Assembly (NCBI GenBank): GCA_963823845.1
Contig: CAWGND010000013.1
Location: 682,001 to 746,000 of the forward strand
DNA length: 64,000 bases
Source: Alloacidobacterium sp963823845
GTDB taxonomy: Bacteria; Acidobacteriota; Terriglobia; Terriglobales; Acidobacteriaceae
Direction of reading: 5' to 3'
The position numbers were made by a program, and so were the translations under genes. Under the pieces are notes generated by a model. The model was not told where the DNA came from. It made no database searches and saw only the letters and a program-made list of their open reading frames with translations. This document shows, piece after piece, positions 63,556 to 64,000 of this stretch; the first letter of the stretch is position 1; each line of letters opens with the position of its first letter.

Positions 63556-64000
63556 ATGGCAAATCTTTCGCCTCAAAACGCGACTGCAGTGAAAGCGGAA
63601 GCTGTAACGCCGCCGATTCACGGCATCGCGCGGCGTCTGGCACAGTCATTTGCTGTTTATGGGATTGCGAACTTCGGCATTCGGGCGCTCAATTTTATCC
63701 TGATCGTGGTCTATGCGCATTATTTGCGGCCATCTGACTACGGAATCATCTATTTGGCGGAGATCATCGCTGCGTTTCTAGTAATGCTCCAGGGCTTATG
63801 GATGGTCAGCGCGCTCCAGAGACTCTATTTCCAGCACAATCACGATGCAGAGGAGCTGCGCGGCTATCTTGGGAGCGGCATTCGCTTTGGATTTTTCTGG
63901 ATGACGGCAATACTTGCATTGGTTCTGTTGCTCGGGAGAAACATTCAATCCCATTTGGGAACTCGTATGTCGGTGCCGTTCTACCCTTACATTGCGATGG
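63556..64000 (+). CDS. Wzx-like polysaccharide flippase, 3' end cut by window edge
   Basis: An ATG at 63556 opens a frame of 148 codons that continues past the right edge. The product has GIARRLAQSFAVYGIANFGI, then alternating hydrophobic helices with NFILIVVYAHYLRPSDYGII, the N-terminal signature of the oligosaccharide flippase (PST/Wzx) family. It would flip the lipid-linked repeat unit across the inner membrane. An overlapping ATG at 63552 opens another frame that ends early. Confidence 0.85.
   Translation, partial: MANLSPQNATAVKAEAVTPPIHGIARRLAQSFAVYGIANFGIRALNFILIVVYAHYLRPSDYGIIYLAEIIAAFLVMLQGLWMVSALQRLYFQHNHDAEELRGYLGSGIRFGFFWMTAILALVLLLGRNIQSHLGTRMSVPFYPYIAM

Noticed and set aside
1..64000. 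CRISPR arrays, tRNA or rRNA genes, insertion sequences and prophage genes
   Set aside because: No regularly spaced repeats, tRNA-like cloverleaf, transposase motif or phage structural gene was recognised; a covariance-model scan would be needed to exclude small RNAs.

Overview
The window looks like a chromosomal piece of an acidobacterium (Acidobacteriota, probably class Terriglobia). The basis is indirect: Ser/Thr kinases fused to TolB/TPR or PD40 propeller modules, a Tat-exported Gfo/Idh oxidoreductase, a three-subunit succinate dehydrogenase with an unusual anchor, and the overall gene style. No rRNA, tRNA, CRISPR array, IS element or phage gene was recognised.

Region 1 (1-9.5 kb) is the most unusual part and looks like a peptide-modification (RiPP-like) locus. 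The left edge carries an HprK-like kinase (cut by the window edge) and two tandem PqqD-like proteins, each ending in a twin-arginine-type membrane segment and a short exported tail. A divergent PF14907-type nucleotidyltransferase follows. Next comes a same-strand run, read from 9.5 kb down to 3.4 kb: a stand-alone LanM-type dehydratase domain (DUF4135, no cyclase), a 67-residue cysteine-free precursor-like peptide, a haem-oxygenase-like putative diiron enzyme, a Ser/Thr kinase-TolB-TPR protein, and a papain-like cysteine peptidase.

Region 2 (9.6-13.1 kb) is decayed DNA. It holds a kinase/PD40 gene with four frameshifts and one nonsense codon, then a GH3 beta-glucosidase remnant whose consecutive blocks alternate in strand while keeping the protein's domain order.

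Region 3 (13.3-29.1 kb) is metabolic: a secreted alpha/beta-hydrolase-like protein, a TPR protein, sdhCAB, a FUSC exporter, fumarase C, malic enzyme and a pyruvate:quinone oxidoreductase, nearly all on the minus strand. Together they would move succinate to fumarate, malate, pyruvate and acetate while feeding electrons to quinone. A lysozyme-like secreted protein, an FAH-family enzyme and a Tat-exported Gfo/Idh protein follow.

Region 4 (29.3-64 kb) is a large surface-polysaccharide locus: Wza-like export protein, Wzc-like tyrosine kinase, O-antigen-ligase-type protein, a second polymerase-like membrane protein, a Wzx-like flippase (cut by the right edge), many glycosyltransferases and methyltransferases, a deacetylase plus formyltransferase pair, AsnB, a sugar-phosphate transferase and sugar-nucleotide genes. 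A PglF-like dehydratase plus consecutive PglC-, PglD- and PglE-like genes suggest a di-N-acetylbacillosamine-type sugar. LegB-, PtmE-, NeuA- and NeuB-like genes suggest a legionaminic-acid-type nonulosonate. The NeuC/LegG hydrolase needed to complete that route is not seen and may lie beyond the right edge.

All product names rest on reading motifs by eye; no database search was run.
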